Origin: Pseudomaricurvus hydrocarbonicus
GTDB lineage: Bacteria; Pseudomonadota; Gammaproteobacteria; Pseudomonadales; Cellvibrionaceae
Direction of reading: 5' to 3'
DNA length: 64,000 bases
NCBI RefSeq assembly: GCF_011602365.1
Contig: NZ_JAAONZ010000004.1
Location: 310,001-374,000 of the forward strand
Shown here: positions 1-10,128 of the stretch, piece by piece
Numbering within the stretch: position 1 is the stretch's first letter
Layout of the letters: the number at the start of each line of letters is the position of its first letter
Translations under genes and position numbers: made by a program
The notes under the pieces: model-generated
Database searches by the model: none
Told to the model about the DNA's origin: nothing
What the model saw: only the letters and a program-made list of their open reading frames with translations

Positions 1-1240
<1,240 letters not shown>

Positions 1241-2191
1241 TCAAACGCGAGAGAGCTGTTTACGTTCAAATTCCCGTATGCGCTGGCGACAATGCTCAAT
1301 CGTTTGCTGAGTCATGATACTGCGCTGCTCATCTTTGAGTTCTCCGCCCAGACTGTCAGCCAACGTCATTGCTGTATTCGCCATGATATTGAAGGCTTCC
1401 ATGCTGTTAGCGCTCATGGGCAAAGTCATAAAAAAGCTGACGCCCGGAGTTTCGAATTCACTCATGGTACTGAGGTCAAAGGTTCCCGGAACAACCATAT
1501 TCACCATACTGAACAGCAGATCTCCCTCGCCATCCTCGCCTTCATGGCGGTGAAAAATCTGCATATCACCAAAACGCATACCACACTGTAACAGGACCTG
1601 CAGGAGATCAGCTCCCTGAAAGCGCTCCCCCCCCGTAGACATGACATTGATGACCAGCACTTCTTCTACTTCAGGCTCTTGCTCGGGTTCAGAGTCTTGA
1701 TGAGCCTTGCTTCTGCTTTCTGCGCGCTCAGCTTTTGTGGCCGACCGAGCCGTTTCCTCTGAAGCCGTAGCCGGCTCCGGCAGCCTCTCATCAAGTGAAG
1801 GCTCCTCGATGGAGATTTCAGCAATTGAGGGTTCCTTGCGTAAACCCTCATCCTCGGTAACCGATTCCATCAACATAGGGACTTCTTCATCCAGATTTAA
1901 AGTCACCTGTTCGGGGATTTTGCGGCGCCCCAGGGTCGTCTTGCTTCTTACAAAGTCCTGCTGAAGATTTCGGGTCAATTCACGCGTATCGTCTTCATCC
2001 CTGACCCCCACCACTCGGGCCCCACCGTTAGGCAACTCACTGCCGTAAGTTTCCGGAGTGCCTTCGTCCGTTTTGATTATATTTCGTGACATTTTGATCG
2101 CTTGACGCTTGGACAACCTCATCCGACGCCAGCCATCCAGCAGCACACCAATGATCAGCAAGACAATTATGACCGTTAACCACTCACGCAT
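1241..2191 (-). CDS. zipA: Cell division protein ZipA
   Basis: ZipA anchors FtsZ to the inner membrane and helps recruit the divisome. The 316-residue protein begins with an N-terminal membrane segment (WLTVIIVLLIIGVLL) followed by basic residues. A long acidic, Pro/Glu/Ser-rich linker follows (about residues 40-175), then the C-terminal FtsZ-binding domain (about 180-310, VLVINVMSTGGERFQGADLL onward, with PGTFDL). I chose ATG 2191 because GGAG sits 6 nt upstream; an in-frame ATG at 2203 has a weaker site. The gene lies between smc and ligA on the same strand. ZipA is restricted to Gammaproteobacteria, which helps place the organism. Confidence 0.93.
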   Translation of the reverse strand: MREWLTVIIVLLIIGVLLDGWRRMRLSKRQAIKMSRNIIKTDEGTPETYGSELPNGGARVVGVRDEDDTRELTRNLQQDFVRSKTTLGRRKIPEQVTLNLDEEVPMLMESVTEDEGLRKEPSIAEISIEEPSLDERLPEPATASEETARSATKAERAESRSKAHQDSEPEQEPEVEEVLVINVMSTGGERFQGADLLQVLLQCGMRFGDMQIFHRHEGEDGEGDLLFSMVNMVVPGTFDLSTMSEFETPGVSFFMTLPMSANSMEAFNIMANTAMTLADSLGGELKDEQRSIMTQQTIEHCRQRIREFERKQLSRV

Positions 2192-2382
2192 CGCGAACTC
2201 CATTCGTTACCGCGCCCCCTGAAAAGTAAAAAGGTTGATAACTTTTCCAAACATCCAAACCAGCCGACCATCCACTAGGGCTCGACCAGTCAAAAACATC
2301 GCTTGCTTTAAAAAAAAACGTTGTTTTAAAAACATAGACAGTCTCTGCATAACTTGTATTTATTAAATACAGCGCACATGGT

Positions 2383-5300
2383 TTAACTTGCAGCCAGTTC
2401 CGCCGCTTCTTCCACATCTACCGTTACGAGCCTGGACACACCAGGTTCATGCATGGTCACACCCAATAGCTGGTGTGCCATTTCCATCGCAATCTTGTTG
2501 TGGGTAATGTAAATAAATTGTACATGCTCGCTCATCTGTTCAACCATGCGAGCATAGCGCCCCACGTTGGCATCATCCAACGGAGCATCAACCTCATCCA
2601 GCATACAGAAAGGTGCCGGGTTCAAGCGGAAGATGGAAAACACCAGAGCAATGGCCGTCAACGCTTTTTCACCACCGGACAACAGATGAATCGTGCTGTT
2701 ACGTTTGCCCGGCGGGCGCGCCATAATCGCAATCCCGGTATCCAGCAAGTCTTCGCCAGTCAATTCCAGATAGGCATGGCCACCGCCAAATACTTTCGGG
2801 AACAGCTCCTGCAAGCCGCTGTTGACCTGATCGAAGGTCTCTTTAAAGCGTGTTCGGGTTTCCCGGTCAATTTTCTTAATTGCGTTCTCTAACGTTTCAA
2901 GCGCGTCCTGAAGCTCAGCATTCTGAGCATCCAGATAATTCTTCCGTTCGGCTTCCGTTTTGTACTCATCAATGGCCGCAAGGTTAATTGGCCCCAGACG
3001 GGTAACCCTGGCGGCGATCTTTTCGAGCTCTTCTTCCATTGGCGCTTCATCAGCGTCGTCGGGTAACTGCTCCAGCAAAGTTGGCAGATGGAATTTGTCT
3101 TCTTCGAGTTGCTGCTGCAGGGTTCGACGCTGTACCTCAAACGTTTGCGCTTCGAGCCTTGCCTGCTCAAGGCGTGAGCGGACCGCCTGAATTTCCTGCT
3201 CCGAGCGACTGCGATCCTGCTCGGTTTTGCGCAGGTCGTGCTCGACCTGCTCAACCGCTTTACGAGCGTTGAGCAACTCTTCCTCAACAGACAAACGCTT
3301 GTCCAGTAAGGCTTCGAGTTCCAACTGATGATCTTCACCCGGATCCCGGGCTTCTTCCAACTGGTCGCGGAGCATGTCACGGCGCTCCTGCAGACGCTGG
3401 GTCTGCTCACGCAAACGCCCCAACCCAGCCTTAATAGAATCGACCTGCGTTTTTAACGCCTGATGACGCATGGCGAGCTGGTGCCCGCGATCCTTGTCTT
3501 GGCGGGCACGCTGACGAGCGTCATCCAGCTTTGCCCGGATATCATCGCGCTTCGCCAACAAAGCCTCACGCTGGTCGGTGTCCCGCCCCATCGCTTCAAT
3601 GGCTTCCTGGAGGATCATGCGCGCCTCGCCCAAGCCCTCATTTTCAAGATCGACCTGCTCCCGGGCTTCACGAATTTCGTTTTCGACCCGCTCGTGACGT
3701 ACTGCGATCTGCTCTACGCGGACCTGCTTGGCACTTAACTGGGAGCGCAGCTCACTGTATTTGCGGTTATGGTCTTCGGATTCACGGCGAACTGCTTCCC
3801 GCTGCTGCTCCAGCTCTTTGATCTGCGAGCGCCCTTCATCCAGTTTGAAGCTCAGCTCTTCGACACGATTTTCCGCTTCTTCCAGCTGAGCCGTTAACTC
3901 TTCAAGCTCCTGCTTTCTCGCCAACACCCCGGAAGTGGCATCGTTGTCGCGCGCCACCCGCAACCAGTTACTGCCCAGCCACAAACCATCTTTAGTGACC
4001 ACGGATTCATGGGCCTGCAGCTTACTGCGGATAGCCAATGCGGCTGACAAATCTTCAACGGCGTAAATTGCCCCCAAAAGTCCGGCCATACTGACATTCG
4101 AAACAATTTTATCCTGTAAGCGGTCAGCGACGTCAGAAGCGGAGGCTGACACCTCGGCGCGGGTATCCAGCAACACCAGTTCCCCCTGAGTCAGCTGCCC
4201 GACAAACTCGGATACCGCATCGAGGCCATCGACACAGACAGCCTGCAGGGCATTGCCCAGCACCGTTTCCACGGCCTTGTCCCAGCCATCACGAACTTCC
4301 ACACCTTCGGCCAGACGGGGATTTGCGGCCAGGCTGCGCTCCTTCAACCAGTCGCTGACGGCCCCGCTCTTTTCCCCCATCGCCGCCTGCTGAAGCGCTT
4401 CCAGGGAGGCGTGACGGCCACGCATGGATTGTAATTTGCCGCGCACATCGTCCAACTGACTGGCTACAGCGTCATTGTCGTCGCGTAATTCGTTGATCTC
4501 GTCGCCAATTTGTTCCACCCGGCCGCGCTTATCGTCGGCGGCCAGATCCAGTTCAGCCAACTGCTCGGTCAGCTCGCCAATTTCCTCTTCGGCCTCATCG
4601 GGAACCAGATTTCTCTTTTCCTCGTCCAGCTTGCGTATCCGGTCCAGCAACCGGGTTTGTACCTGTTCCAGGTGCTGAATCCGGGACTGCTGCACCTCCG
4701 CTCGTTGACGCGGTTCGGACGCAGTTTGGTTGAAGTTGTCCCAGTCCAGCTGCCAAGACTGCATGGCGTCCTCAGCCTCCTGCAGCTCGTCACCAGAGCC
4801 CTCTTCGGCCGCTTTCACCAGCTCCAGCTCTGGCTCAAGCTCCATCAACTCCTCTTCCCACTCCTCGGCTTTGGTCTTATCGGCGACCAACAGCTCTTCG
4901 GACTCTTTACAGTCGCGCTCGGTCTGATCGAGATCCGATTGCAGCTGACGGCCACGCTCCTGTGAGTGCTGAATGGTTTGCTCTACACGAGCAATATCGG
5001 CGCCAATGGAGTAAAAGCGCCCCTGAACCTCATTAAACTTGTCGCTCAAATCGGTGTATTGGGTGCGGTACTTTTCAATCGCGGTGTCGTTTTGAACCTG
5101 ATCGGTGACAAAAGACTCAACGTTCAATTCCAGCTGAGTGATGGCCTCTTTTTTAATCTCGGCCTTGGTATCAATCACTTTAAAGCGCAAAGCCTGTAAC
5201 TGGGCTTTCAACAGTCGCTCTTCTTTTTTGTACTCAGTGTACTTTTCGGCCGCCTGTGATTGGCGGTGCAGGCGAGATAACTGGCGTTCCAGCTCATCGC

Positions 5301-5892
5301 GAATATCGGTCAATCGCTCAAGATTTTCATGGGTGCGACGCATGCGGTTTTCAGTGTCACGACGACGCTCTTTGTACTTCGAGATGCCCGCGGCTTCTTC
5401 GATATACACCCGCAGTTCTTCAGGTTTGGCCTCAATCAACCGGGAAATCATCCCCTGCTCAATAATGGCGTAACTGCGCGGCCCCAGGCCAGTCCCCAAA
5501 AAGATGTCGGTAATGTCACGACGACGGCACTTGGTACCGTTGAGGTAGTAGCTGTTCTGGGCGTCGCGGGTGACTTTGCGCTTAATGGATATCTCGGAGT
5601 AGCCCGCATATTCTCCAATCAGGGTGCCGTCGCTGTTGTCAAACACCAGCTCAATGGAGGCTTGTCCTACGGGTTTGCGCCCACCTGAACCATTGAAAAT
5701 AACATCCGTCATGGACTCGCCACGAAGGTTTTTCGCAGACGACTCGCCCATCACCCAACGCACAGCATCAATGATGTTGGACTTGCCACAACCATTGGGG
5801 CCAACCACGGCTCCCAGGTTGCTGGGAAAATTGACCGTCGTTGGATCGACGAAAGATTTAAAACCTGCCAGCTTAATGCACTTTAGCCGCAT
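2383..5892 (-). CDS. smc: Chromosome segregation protein SMC
   Basis: This is the condensin ATPase that organises and segregates the chromosome together with ScpA and ScpB. The 1169-residue protein has the full SMC layout. An N-terminal head carries Walker A (GPNGCGKSN, residues 32-40). A long coiled coil follows, then a hinge near residues 510-650, a second coiled coil, and a C-terminal head with the ABC signature LSGGEKALTAIALVF and Walker B FCMLDEVDAPLDDANVGRY. Length and motifs match bacterial SMC, not MukB. zipA follows about 190 bp downstream on the same strand; the gap includes an A-rich tract near 2311. Confidence 0.97.
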   Translation of the reverse strand: MRLKCIKLAGFKSFVDPTTVNFPSNLGAVVGPNGCGKSNIIDAVRWVMGESSAKNLRGESMTDVIFNGSGGRKPVGQASIELVFDNSDGTLIGEYAGYSEISIKRKVTRDAQNSYYLNGTKCRRRDITDIFLGTGLGPRSYAIIEQGMISRLIEAKPEELRVYIEEAAGISKYKERRRDTENRMRRTHENLERLTDIRDELERQLSRLHRQSQAAEKYTEYKKEERLLKAQLQALRFKVIDTKAEIKKEAITQLELNVESFVTDQVQNDTAIEKYRTQYTDLSDKFNEVQGRFYSIGADIARVEQTIQHSQERGRQLQSDLDQTERDCKESEELLVADKTKAEEWEEELMELEPELELVKAAEEGSGDELQEAEDAMQSWQLDWDNFNQTASEPRQRAEVQQSRIQHLEQVQTRLLDRIRKLDEEKRNLVPDEAEEEIGELTEQLAELDLAADDKRGRVEQIGDEINELRDDNDAVASQLDDVRGKLQSMRGRHASLEALQQAAMGEKSGAVSDWLKERSLAANPRLAEGVEVRDGWDKAVETVLGNALQAVCVDGLDAVSEFVGQLTQGELVLLDTRAEVSASASDVADRLQDKIVSNVSMAGLLGAIYAVEDLSAALAIRSKLQAHESVVTKDGLWLGSNWLRVARDNDATSGVLARKQELEELTAQLEEAENRVEELSFKLDEGRSQIKELEQQREAVRRESEDHNRKYSELRSQLSAKQVRVEQIAVRHERVENEIREAREQVDLENEGLGEARMILQEAIEAMGRDTDQREALLAKRDDIRAKLDDARQRARQDKDRGHQLAMRHQALKTQVDSIKAGLGRLREQTQRLQERRDMLRDQLEEARDPGEDHQLELEALLDKRLSVEEELLNARKAVEQVEHDLRKTEQDRSRSEQEIQAVRSRLEQARLEAQTFEVQRRTLQQQLEEDKFHLPTLLEQLPDDADEAPMEEELEKIAARVTRLGPINLAAIDEYKTEAERKNYLDAQNAELQDALETLENAIKKIDRETRTRFKETFDQVNSGLQELFPKVFGGGHAYLELTGEDLLDTGIAIMARPPGKRNSTIHLLSGGEKALTAIALVFSIFRLNPAPFCMLDEVDAPLDDANVGRYARMVEQMSEHVQFIYITHNKIAMEMAHQLLGVTMHEPGVSRLVTVDVEEAAELAAS

Positions 5893-6274
5893 AGAAATGC
5901 TTCACTCAGATATAACGTATTGATTTTCTTATGTTTTGGGTTGGACTCAAACTGCCAAAAACATCCCTGCTCAGGTAAACACCTGGCTTCCACCCTACAC
6001 ATCCCCACTCAGGCAATTCTTACTCCAGCACAAGCTGCTCACCAGAGGAACCCTCATCACCAAGAGTTCATGTTCGATTGATTGAGGAATTTTACACACT
6101 TGGCGGTGGTATTACATCCACTCATCTGCTCACCCTGTTCGATGGTCGCCCCCATCCTCGGCCGGCCTCTGAATATCCCCGAATGCCCCTCGATCTGCCG
6201 CTAAAATTATCAACAAGATCCGTAACTTAGGCAACCTTTACCGGCAATCTGAATTTAACCAGTAGCATCTGGGA
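5893..6274. other. Intergenic region between smc and ccmI
   Basis: This 382-bp stretch between two minus-strand genes must hold the smc promoter. I see no conserved ORF, no strong hairpin with a T-tract and no clear repeat beyond short similar CTCAGG segments near 5970 and 6010. Confidence 0.4.
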
Positions 6275-7591
6275 TCATGGTATCTGCTGATTGACGGATA
6301 AACTGAGGGGGCCATCCAACTCTGCCAAAATGACGGGACCAAACGTCGCCTGCCAGTCACCCGATTGCGGAACCGGCGCTCCGGACCTGGAAATCCTCGC
6401 CACCACCTCAAGTCGGGGAAAGCTGGTCAGCGTCACCCCCGGCGCCATGGCCATGGTTTCATCCAGAATGATCGTTGCCGGCAACTCAGATGCTGGCACT
6501 TTTCGGATGGCCAGCGGCATCTTGGCCCCCTTCCAGGCCCTCACATAAACAAACACGGTGTCACTGGGCGCCACCTCAACCCCATCCGCCACGCTCACCT
6601 GCACCTGGATGCTTGCCTGAGCCGCCGTATCCTGTTGCTTGCCTGTTCCCACCGTCTGGCCCTGCGGCGCCAAAGGGACAGCCGCCATATCGGCTTGCCC
6701 CAGCACCGCCGGGGGAGCGGCTGCTTCGGGCATGAGCGAGTAAGCACGCTGAATGCCAGCCATCAGGGATTGGGCACCAGGTGAGTCAACACCGAGCACC
6801 TGTACCGCTCGCTGCCAATATTGGATGGCCTCGGCGTACTGGGCCCTCTCGAAAGCCCCAATACCCGCCAACCCCAGAGAAGTTGCTTCGTTCGGTTCCT
6901 TTTCAAGCGCCCTTGCAACCAGAATTTCGACCTCTGGCGTTACCCGATTGCCCGCCGCCAAAAAAACCGCCTGAGCCAGCTCGCCAAGAACGTTGGCCGG
7001 TGCATCATTATTTTGAGCGATATACGTATACTGCCCAACGGCCTTCACATAATCATTGCTTTGCATGTAAGCCCGCGCCAGCAAATAGCGGTTACCCAGG
7101 TTGTCGGGGGCTTGTGCGATACGTTTTTCCAGGCTGTCGACCATCCCCTGCAGGGCTTGTCCGGAAGATAACTCGCCACGCTCTGCCGCCTGCATCTCTT
7201 CCTGAAAATACGCCTGGCGCTTGAGCACAATATCCACGTCATTGATCGAGCCATATTTCCAGTAGAGACCAAAAGCCACCGCCGGCAACAACACCACGGC
7301 CGCATAAAGCCCCCAGCGTGAATGCCCATGACACTCTTTTTTATCGTCAGTGATATCTTCCAGAAGGGAGAGCTCCAACTCTGTCTTCAGTTGTTCAAAT
7401 TGAGCCTGATCCAGTTCTCCCGCAGCAAACTGACGTTCCAGTCCCTGCAGGTGCTCGTTAAACAGATCCAGCACCAAGGCTTCACGATCCGCCACATCCT
7501 CACCGCCCTGTCTCTGGCGCCACAGTGGCCATAACACGAAGAACGCCGCGGCCAGAGTCATCACTGCCACTATCAACCAAAAACTCACCAT
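6275..7591 (-). CDS. ccmI: c-type cytochrome biogenesis protein CcmI
   Basis: CcmI is the apocytochrome c chaperone of system I maturation. It presents the heme-binding region to CcmH/CcmF on the periplasmic side. The 438-residue protein has two N-terminal membrane segments (about residues 5-20 and 95-115) separated by a cytoplasmic loop with the family pattern (EHLQGLERQFAAGELDQAQFEQLKTEL). TPR-like repeats follow (about 150-290), then a C-terminal periplasmic domain. It lies 170 bp downstream of ccmH on the same strand, so the two are probably co-transcribed. They are separated from ccmA-G by about 11.5 kb. Confidence 0.93.
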   Translation of the reverse strand: MVSFWLIVAVMTLAAAFFVLWPLWRQRQGGEDVADREALVLDLFNEHLQGLERQFAAGELDQAQFEQLKTELELSLLEDITDDKKECHGHSRWGLYAAVVLLPAVAFGLYWKYGSINDVDIVLKRQAYFQEEMQAAERGELSSGQALQGMVDSLEKRIAQAPDNLGNRYLLARAYMQSNDYVKAVGQYTYIAQNNDAPANVLGELAQAVFLAAGNRVTPEVEILVARALEKEPNEATSLGLAGIGAFERAQYAEAIQYWQRAVQVLGVDSPGAQSLMAGIQRAYSLMPEAAAPPAVLGQADMAAVPLAPQGQTVGTGKQQDTAAQASIQVQVSVADGVEVAPSDTVFVYVRAWKGAKMPLAIRKVPASELPATIILDETMAMAPGVTLTSFPRLEVVARISRSGAPVPQSGDWQATFGPVILAELDGPLSLSVNQQIP

Positions 7592-7761
7592 TTACACTTT
7601 ATCCTGTTGCGGGACAGCATCTGCCCGTCATGAAGGGTGGGACCGGGTATTCCCAGTCAGAAACTGCCGCGGGCACCGCAGCGGCAACAAACCCTGTTGA
7701 AGAAAACTTTACTGCACCAAAACCCGCCAGCTAAGGGTACCCCGGGCCGATCCGCAGCCCA

Positions 7762-8298
7762 TCACCGCTGCGGGTTATTGGTGTGTTTCGCCCTCTCTGC
7801 GGCGGCCGCCAGCAGCTTTTGGAGACGCGCCTCCTCTGCCTGTGCCAGATCCGCAGAACCAGGCTGCGCCCTGCGCCTTTGCCGGAGAGTCAGACCTACC
7901 ATCACAAGCCCAAGGATCAGGAGCAGCGACGGCAAGCCCCACAGCAGCAGCGTGTTGGTTTTTACCTGCGGGCGGTACAAAACATAATCGCCGTATCGGG
8001 CCACCATGAAATCCACGATTTCCTTATCGCTTTTACCATCCTGCAGCAGCTCGTACAGCTCCCTGCGCAAATCCGCCGCAATGGGAGAGTCTGAACCCGC
8101 CAAATTTTGATTTTGACACTTGGGACAACGCATCTCCTCCGTGAACGCCAAATAACGCTGCCGAGTGACCTCGTCCTTGAATTCGTGCACATCTATCGAG
8201 GCCGCAACGGGCGAGCCTGGCAGTAACGACAGGCACAGCAGCAACCAAAACCCGGTAAACATTTGTCGAGTCAACTGTAATGACCTTGGATCAGACAT
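7762..8298 (-). CDS. ccmH: Cytochrome c-type biogenesis protein CcmH
   Basis: CcmH is the membrane thiol oxidoreductase that keeps apocytochrome c cysteines reduced for heme ligation. The 178-residue protein has a signal peptide (FWLLLCLSLLPGSPVAA). The redox motif is RCPKCQNQ with the family context SDSPIAADLRRELYELLQDGKSDKEIVDFMVARYGDYVLYRP. A C-terminal membrane helix (LLWGLPSLLLILGLVMVGLTL) precedes a basic tail. ccmI follows. The start is about 170 bp from the oppositely oriented tRNA-Val, so divergent promoters occupy that gap. The usual ccmG-ccmH adjacency is broken in this genome. Confidence 0.95.
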   Translation of the reverse strand: MSDPRSLQLTRQMFTGFWLLLCLSLLPGSPVAASIDVHEFKDEVTRQRYLAFTEEMRCPKCQNQNLAGSDSPIAADLRRELYELLQDGKSDKEIVDFMVARYGDYVLYRPQVKTNTLLLWGLPSLLLILGLVMVGLTLRQRRRAQPGSADLAQAEEARLQKLLAAAAERAKHTNNPQR

Positions 8299-8418
8299 AG
8301 ATCTCCCCTTTTAGATGGCGGAGATTATAGCAATCGACACCCTTGGTCTCTATAGGAAGTAAGGTAAAGTAAAAGCACGGTATAAAACGTAGCATTTTGA
8401 TTTTTTTAGAAAAAACCG

Positions 8419-8447
8419 TTGACGAGAATCAAAATATCATTAATATA
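8419..8447 (+). promoter_or_regulatory. Putative tRNA operon promoter
   Basis: A TTGACG -35 box (8419-8424) is followed after 16-17 bp by TAATATA (8441-8447). A GC-rich discriminator (GCGGCC) comes next, and tRNA-Val begins about 19 bp further on. The upstream run is very A/T-rich, like an UP element. A GC-rich discriminator is typical of stringently controlled stable-RNA promoters. No transcript mapping was possible. Confidence 0.65.
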
Positions 8448-8465
8448 CGCGGCCACTGACAGCGA

Positions 8466-8541
8466 GGGTGGTTAGCTCAGCTGGGAGAGCATCGCCCTTA
8501 CAAGGCGAGGGTCGGGGGTTCGATCCCCTCACCACCCACCA
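8466..8541 (+). tRNA. tRNA-Val (TAC)
   Basis: A complete 76-nt cloverleaf with encoded CCA. The acceptor stem pairs GGGTGGT with ACCACCC. The anticodon stem is TCGCC/GGCGA around the loop CTTACAA, giving anticodon TAC. The T arm contains GGTTCGATCC. It is first of three tRNAs reading rightward behind the promoter at 8419-8447. Confidence 0.97.
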
Positions 8542-8589
8542 ATTTTTCGATGCGTGATGCGAAAAATCTGGAGATGTCGGTAAAATTGC

Positions 8590-8666
8590 GGACCGGTAGT
8601 TCAGTTGGTTAGAATGCCGGCCTGTCACGCCGGAGGTCGCGGGTTCGAGTCCCGTCCGGTCCGCCA
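8590..8666 (+). tRNA. tRNA-Asp (GTC), copy 1
   Basis: A complete 77-nt cloverleaf with encoded CCA. The acceptor stem pairs GGACCGG with CCGGTCC. The anticodon loop CTGTCAC gives GTC. The sequence is close to E. coli tRNA-Asp in the D arm (TAGTTCAG) and T arm (GGGTTCGAGTCCC). Confidence 0.97.
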
Positions 8667-8705
8667 CGAATTTGGCTTATGCTTCCATAAAGAGCTAGAG
8701 CCTGA

Positions 8706-8735
8706 AAAAGCTGCCTCAGCCGGTAGCTTTTTTTA
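8706..8735 (+). terminator. Intrinsic terminator after tRNA-Asp copy 1
   Basis: AAGCTGCC and GGTAGCTT arms form an imperfect hairpin around TCAGCC, followed by a run of seven T. It lies about 40 bp after the tRNA, so copy 2 may depend on read-through or on its own weak promoter. Confidence 0.7.
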
Positions 8736-8811
8736 TGCCTGCACAAAGCACCTTGTTTCAACAGGTTTCGATGCGTGACGCGAAAGATCTGGAGGTGTTA
8801 GTTCAAACTGC

Positions 8812-8888
8812 GGACCGGTAGTTCAGTTGGTTAGAATGCCGGCCTGTCACGCCGGAGGTCGCGGGTTCGAGTCCCGTCCGGTCCGCCA
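8812..8888 (+). tRNA. tRNA-Asp (GTC), copy 2
   Basis: Identical in all 77 positions to the copy at 8590-8666, including the encoded CCA and GTC anticodon. It lies in the second unit of the tandem duplication and is followed at once by its own terminator. Confidence 0.97.
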
Positions 8889-8895
8889 TTTATTT

Positions 8896-8934
8896 AAAAG
8901 CTGCCCACCGCACCGGTGTTGGCAGCTTTTTTTT
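8896..8934 (+). terminator. Intrinsic terminator after tRNA-Asp copy 2
   Basis: AAAAGCTGCC and GGCAGCTTTT arms pair around CACCGCACCGGTGTT and are followed by T residues (eight T in total after the stem core). It closes the tRNA cluster. Confidence 0.8.
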
Positions 8935-9044
8935 GCCTGCAAGCCCCATAAAAAAATCCCCGCACGATGGCGAGGAGCTTGTCCGCAGGCCCTATGCACT
9001 TGGCCTGCCGATGGTATTCTATTTTCCTGTGAAAGAAGGCCCGC

Positions 9045-9173
9045 TTAAGACTTCTTGGATTTTTCCATATCCTCTTTAATGTGACGGTGAGCGTAATACC
9101 CTACATACCCCATCATCACACAAGCCAAAACAACAATTGCCACACCAGAGAGTACATACACGTCAACATACAT
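9045..9173 (-). CDS. Small membrane protein, 42 residues
   Basis: A short reading frame starts at ATG 9173 with AAGGA 9 nt upstream and ends at TAA 9045. The product begins MYVDVYVLSGVAIVVLAC, contains one hydrophobic segment (about residues 7-27) and ends in a charged tail (HRHIKEDMEKSKKS). This predicts a single-pass inner-membrane protein with a cytoplasmic basic C-terminus. I do not recognise the family with confidence; its size and layout recall DUF3149-type microproteins or accessory subunits of cytochrome oxidases. The upstream FNR/Anr promoter and good ribosome binding site support it being a real gene expressed at low oxygen. Confidence 0.72.
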   Translation of the reverse strand: MYVDVYVLSGVAIVVLACVMMGYVGYYAHRHIKEDMEKSKKS

Positions 9174-9215
9174 AGGTCATCATCCTTTCGAGGCTGTTTA
9201 GATTCGTTTACGCTA

Positions 9216-9263
9216 CAAGTAAATAATACGCCCCACGCCCTGAAAAGCTTTGATCTCAATCAA
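9216..9263 (-). promoter_or_regulatory. FNR/Anr-type class II promoter
   Basis: A perfect FNR-type site, TTGAT-CTCA-ATCAA, occupies 9250-9263. On the minus strand a TATTAT -10 box lies at 9228-9223, which predicts a start near 9216. The site centre is then about 40.5 bp upstream, the classical activating position for FNR/Anr/CRP. The downstream gene is the 42-residue membrane protein at 9173. In the other direction no -10 box is suitably placed, and the next gene (cytochrome b561) is 290 bp away. The rest of the 9174-9551 gap shows nothing else clear. Confidence 0.72.
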
Positions 9264-9551
9264 CTGGCCAGCGTTTATGAAACTTGCACCACTCCCGATT
9301 CAAACCGGAAATTTAACGCCTCGCAGCTGCAACCTTTGTTGCCTGAAGACTTTCGCGGGCACCAGCTGCGACTGTTCTATTTTTCTGAACACAATGTTCG
9401 AAATGAGAAGCGTTATTTGAACTAATCGTTCCTATACTCTAGTTTGTCATTAGACTGCACTTTTTAAAGCGGCCACATTTAAGCCGCGGCATTAACCCTA
9501 ACGCCCCCACAAGCCTGAAAAACCAACCACGGGACACCCACTCAGACAGCC

Positions 9552-10088
9552 ATGCTTAAAAATACCCCACAAGCCTACGGATTAATCAGTAAACTGCTGC
9601 ACTGGAGCATCGCCCTGGCCCTGGTAGGGCTGTTTATACTGGGTCTGTGGATGGTCGATCTGGGCTACTACGACAGCTGGTATCAAAAAGCGCCTCACTA
9701 TCACAAAAGCCTTGGCATTATGGTGGCCACAGCAATGCTGCTGCGCTTGCTGTGGCGCGCACTCACACCACAACCCCAGCCCCTGGTCAGTCACCGCCCC
9801 TGGGAAATCAGACTGGCAAAAATCGCGCACATTTTGCTCTACCTGCTGACTTTCGCCATCGTTATCAGTGGCTATCTCATTTCGACAGCGGACGGCCGAG
9901 GCATCGCGATATTCAACTGGTTTACGATTCCGGCACTGGGTAGCTTTATAGACAACCAGGAAGACGTCGCCGGATACTTTCATTACTGGCTGGCCGTATC
10001 ACTGATCAGCTTATCAAGCCTCCACGCACTCGCGGCCTTCAAACATCATTTTTTTGATAAGGATCGCACCTTAAAACGCATGATCTAA
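9552..10088 (+). CDS. Cytochrome b561 family protein
   Basis: A di-heme b-type cytochrome of the inner membrane (178 residues) that passes electrons from the membrane quinol pool to periplasmic acceptors. Four hydrophobic helices are visible. Paired histidines typical of the family occur in LLHWSIA (helix 1), YHKSLG (before helix 2), AHILLY (helix 3) and LHALAAFKHH (helix 4). It is followed 40 bp downstream by a YceI protein, the same pairing as E. coli yceJ-yceI, so the two are likely one operon. The exact electron acceptor is not evident from sequence. Confidence 0.92.
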   Translation: MLKNTPQAYGLISKLLHWSIALALVGLFILGLWMVDLGYYDSWYQKAPHYHKSLGIMVATAMLLRLLWRALTPQPQPLVSHRPWEIRLAKIAHILLYLLTFAIVISGYLISTADGRGIAIFNWFTIPALGSFIDNQEDVAGYFHYWLAVSLISLSSLHALAAFKHHFFDKDRTLKRMI

Positions 10089-10128
10089 TCCAACGACCAA
10101 CAACCTTTTACTATTACAGGAGTTACCC

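Larger units (their letters stand above)
8546..8940 (+). repeat. Tandem duplication covering tRNA-Asp and its flanks
   Basis: The unit at about 8546-8746 is repeated at about 8767-8940. Each copy has a 44-45-nt leader starting TTCGATGCGTGA, an identical tRNA-Asp, and a terminator containing AAAAGCTGCC followed by TGCCTGC. The leaders match at most positions. Both can form a short stem (TTTCG/CGAAA) whose outer pairs are kept although loop bases differ. The tRNAs are identical while the spacers after them have diverged. Confidence 0.8.

Noticed and set aside
9081-9425. 114-residue plus-strand frame over the FNR region
   Set aside because: It runs antisense to the better-supported 42-residue gene and its promoter, with no ribosome binding site.
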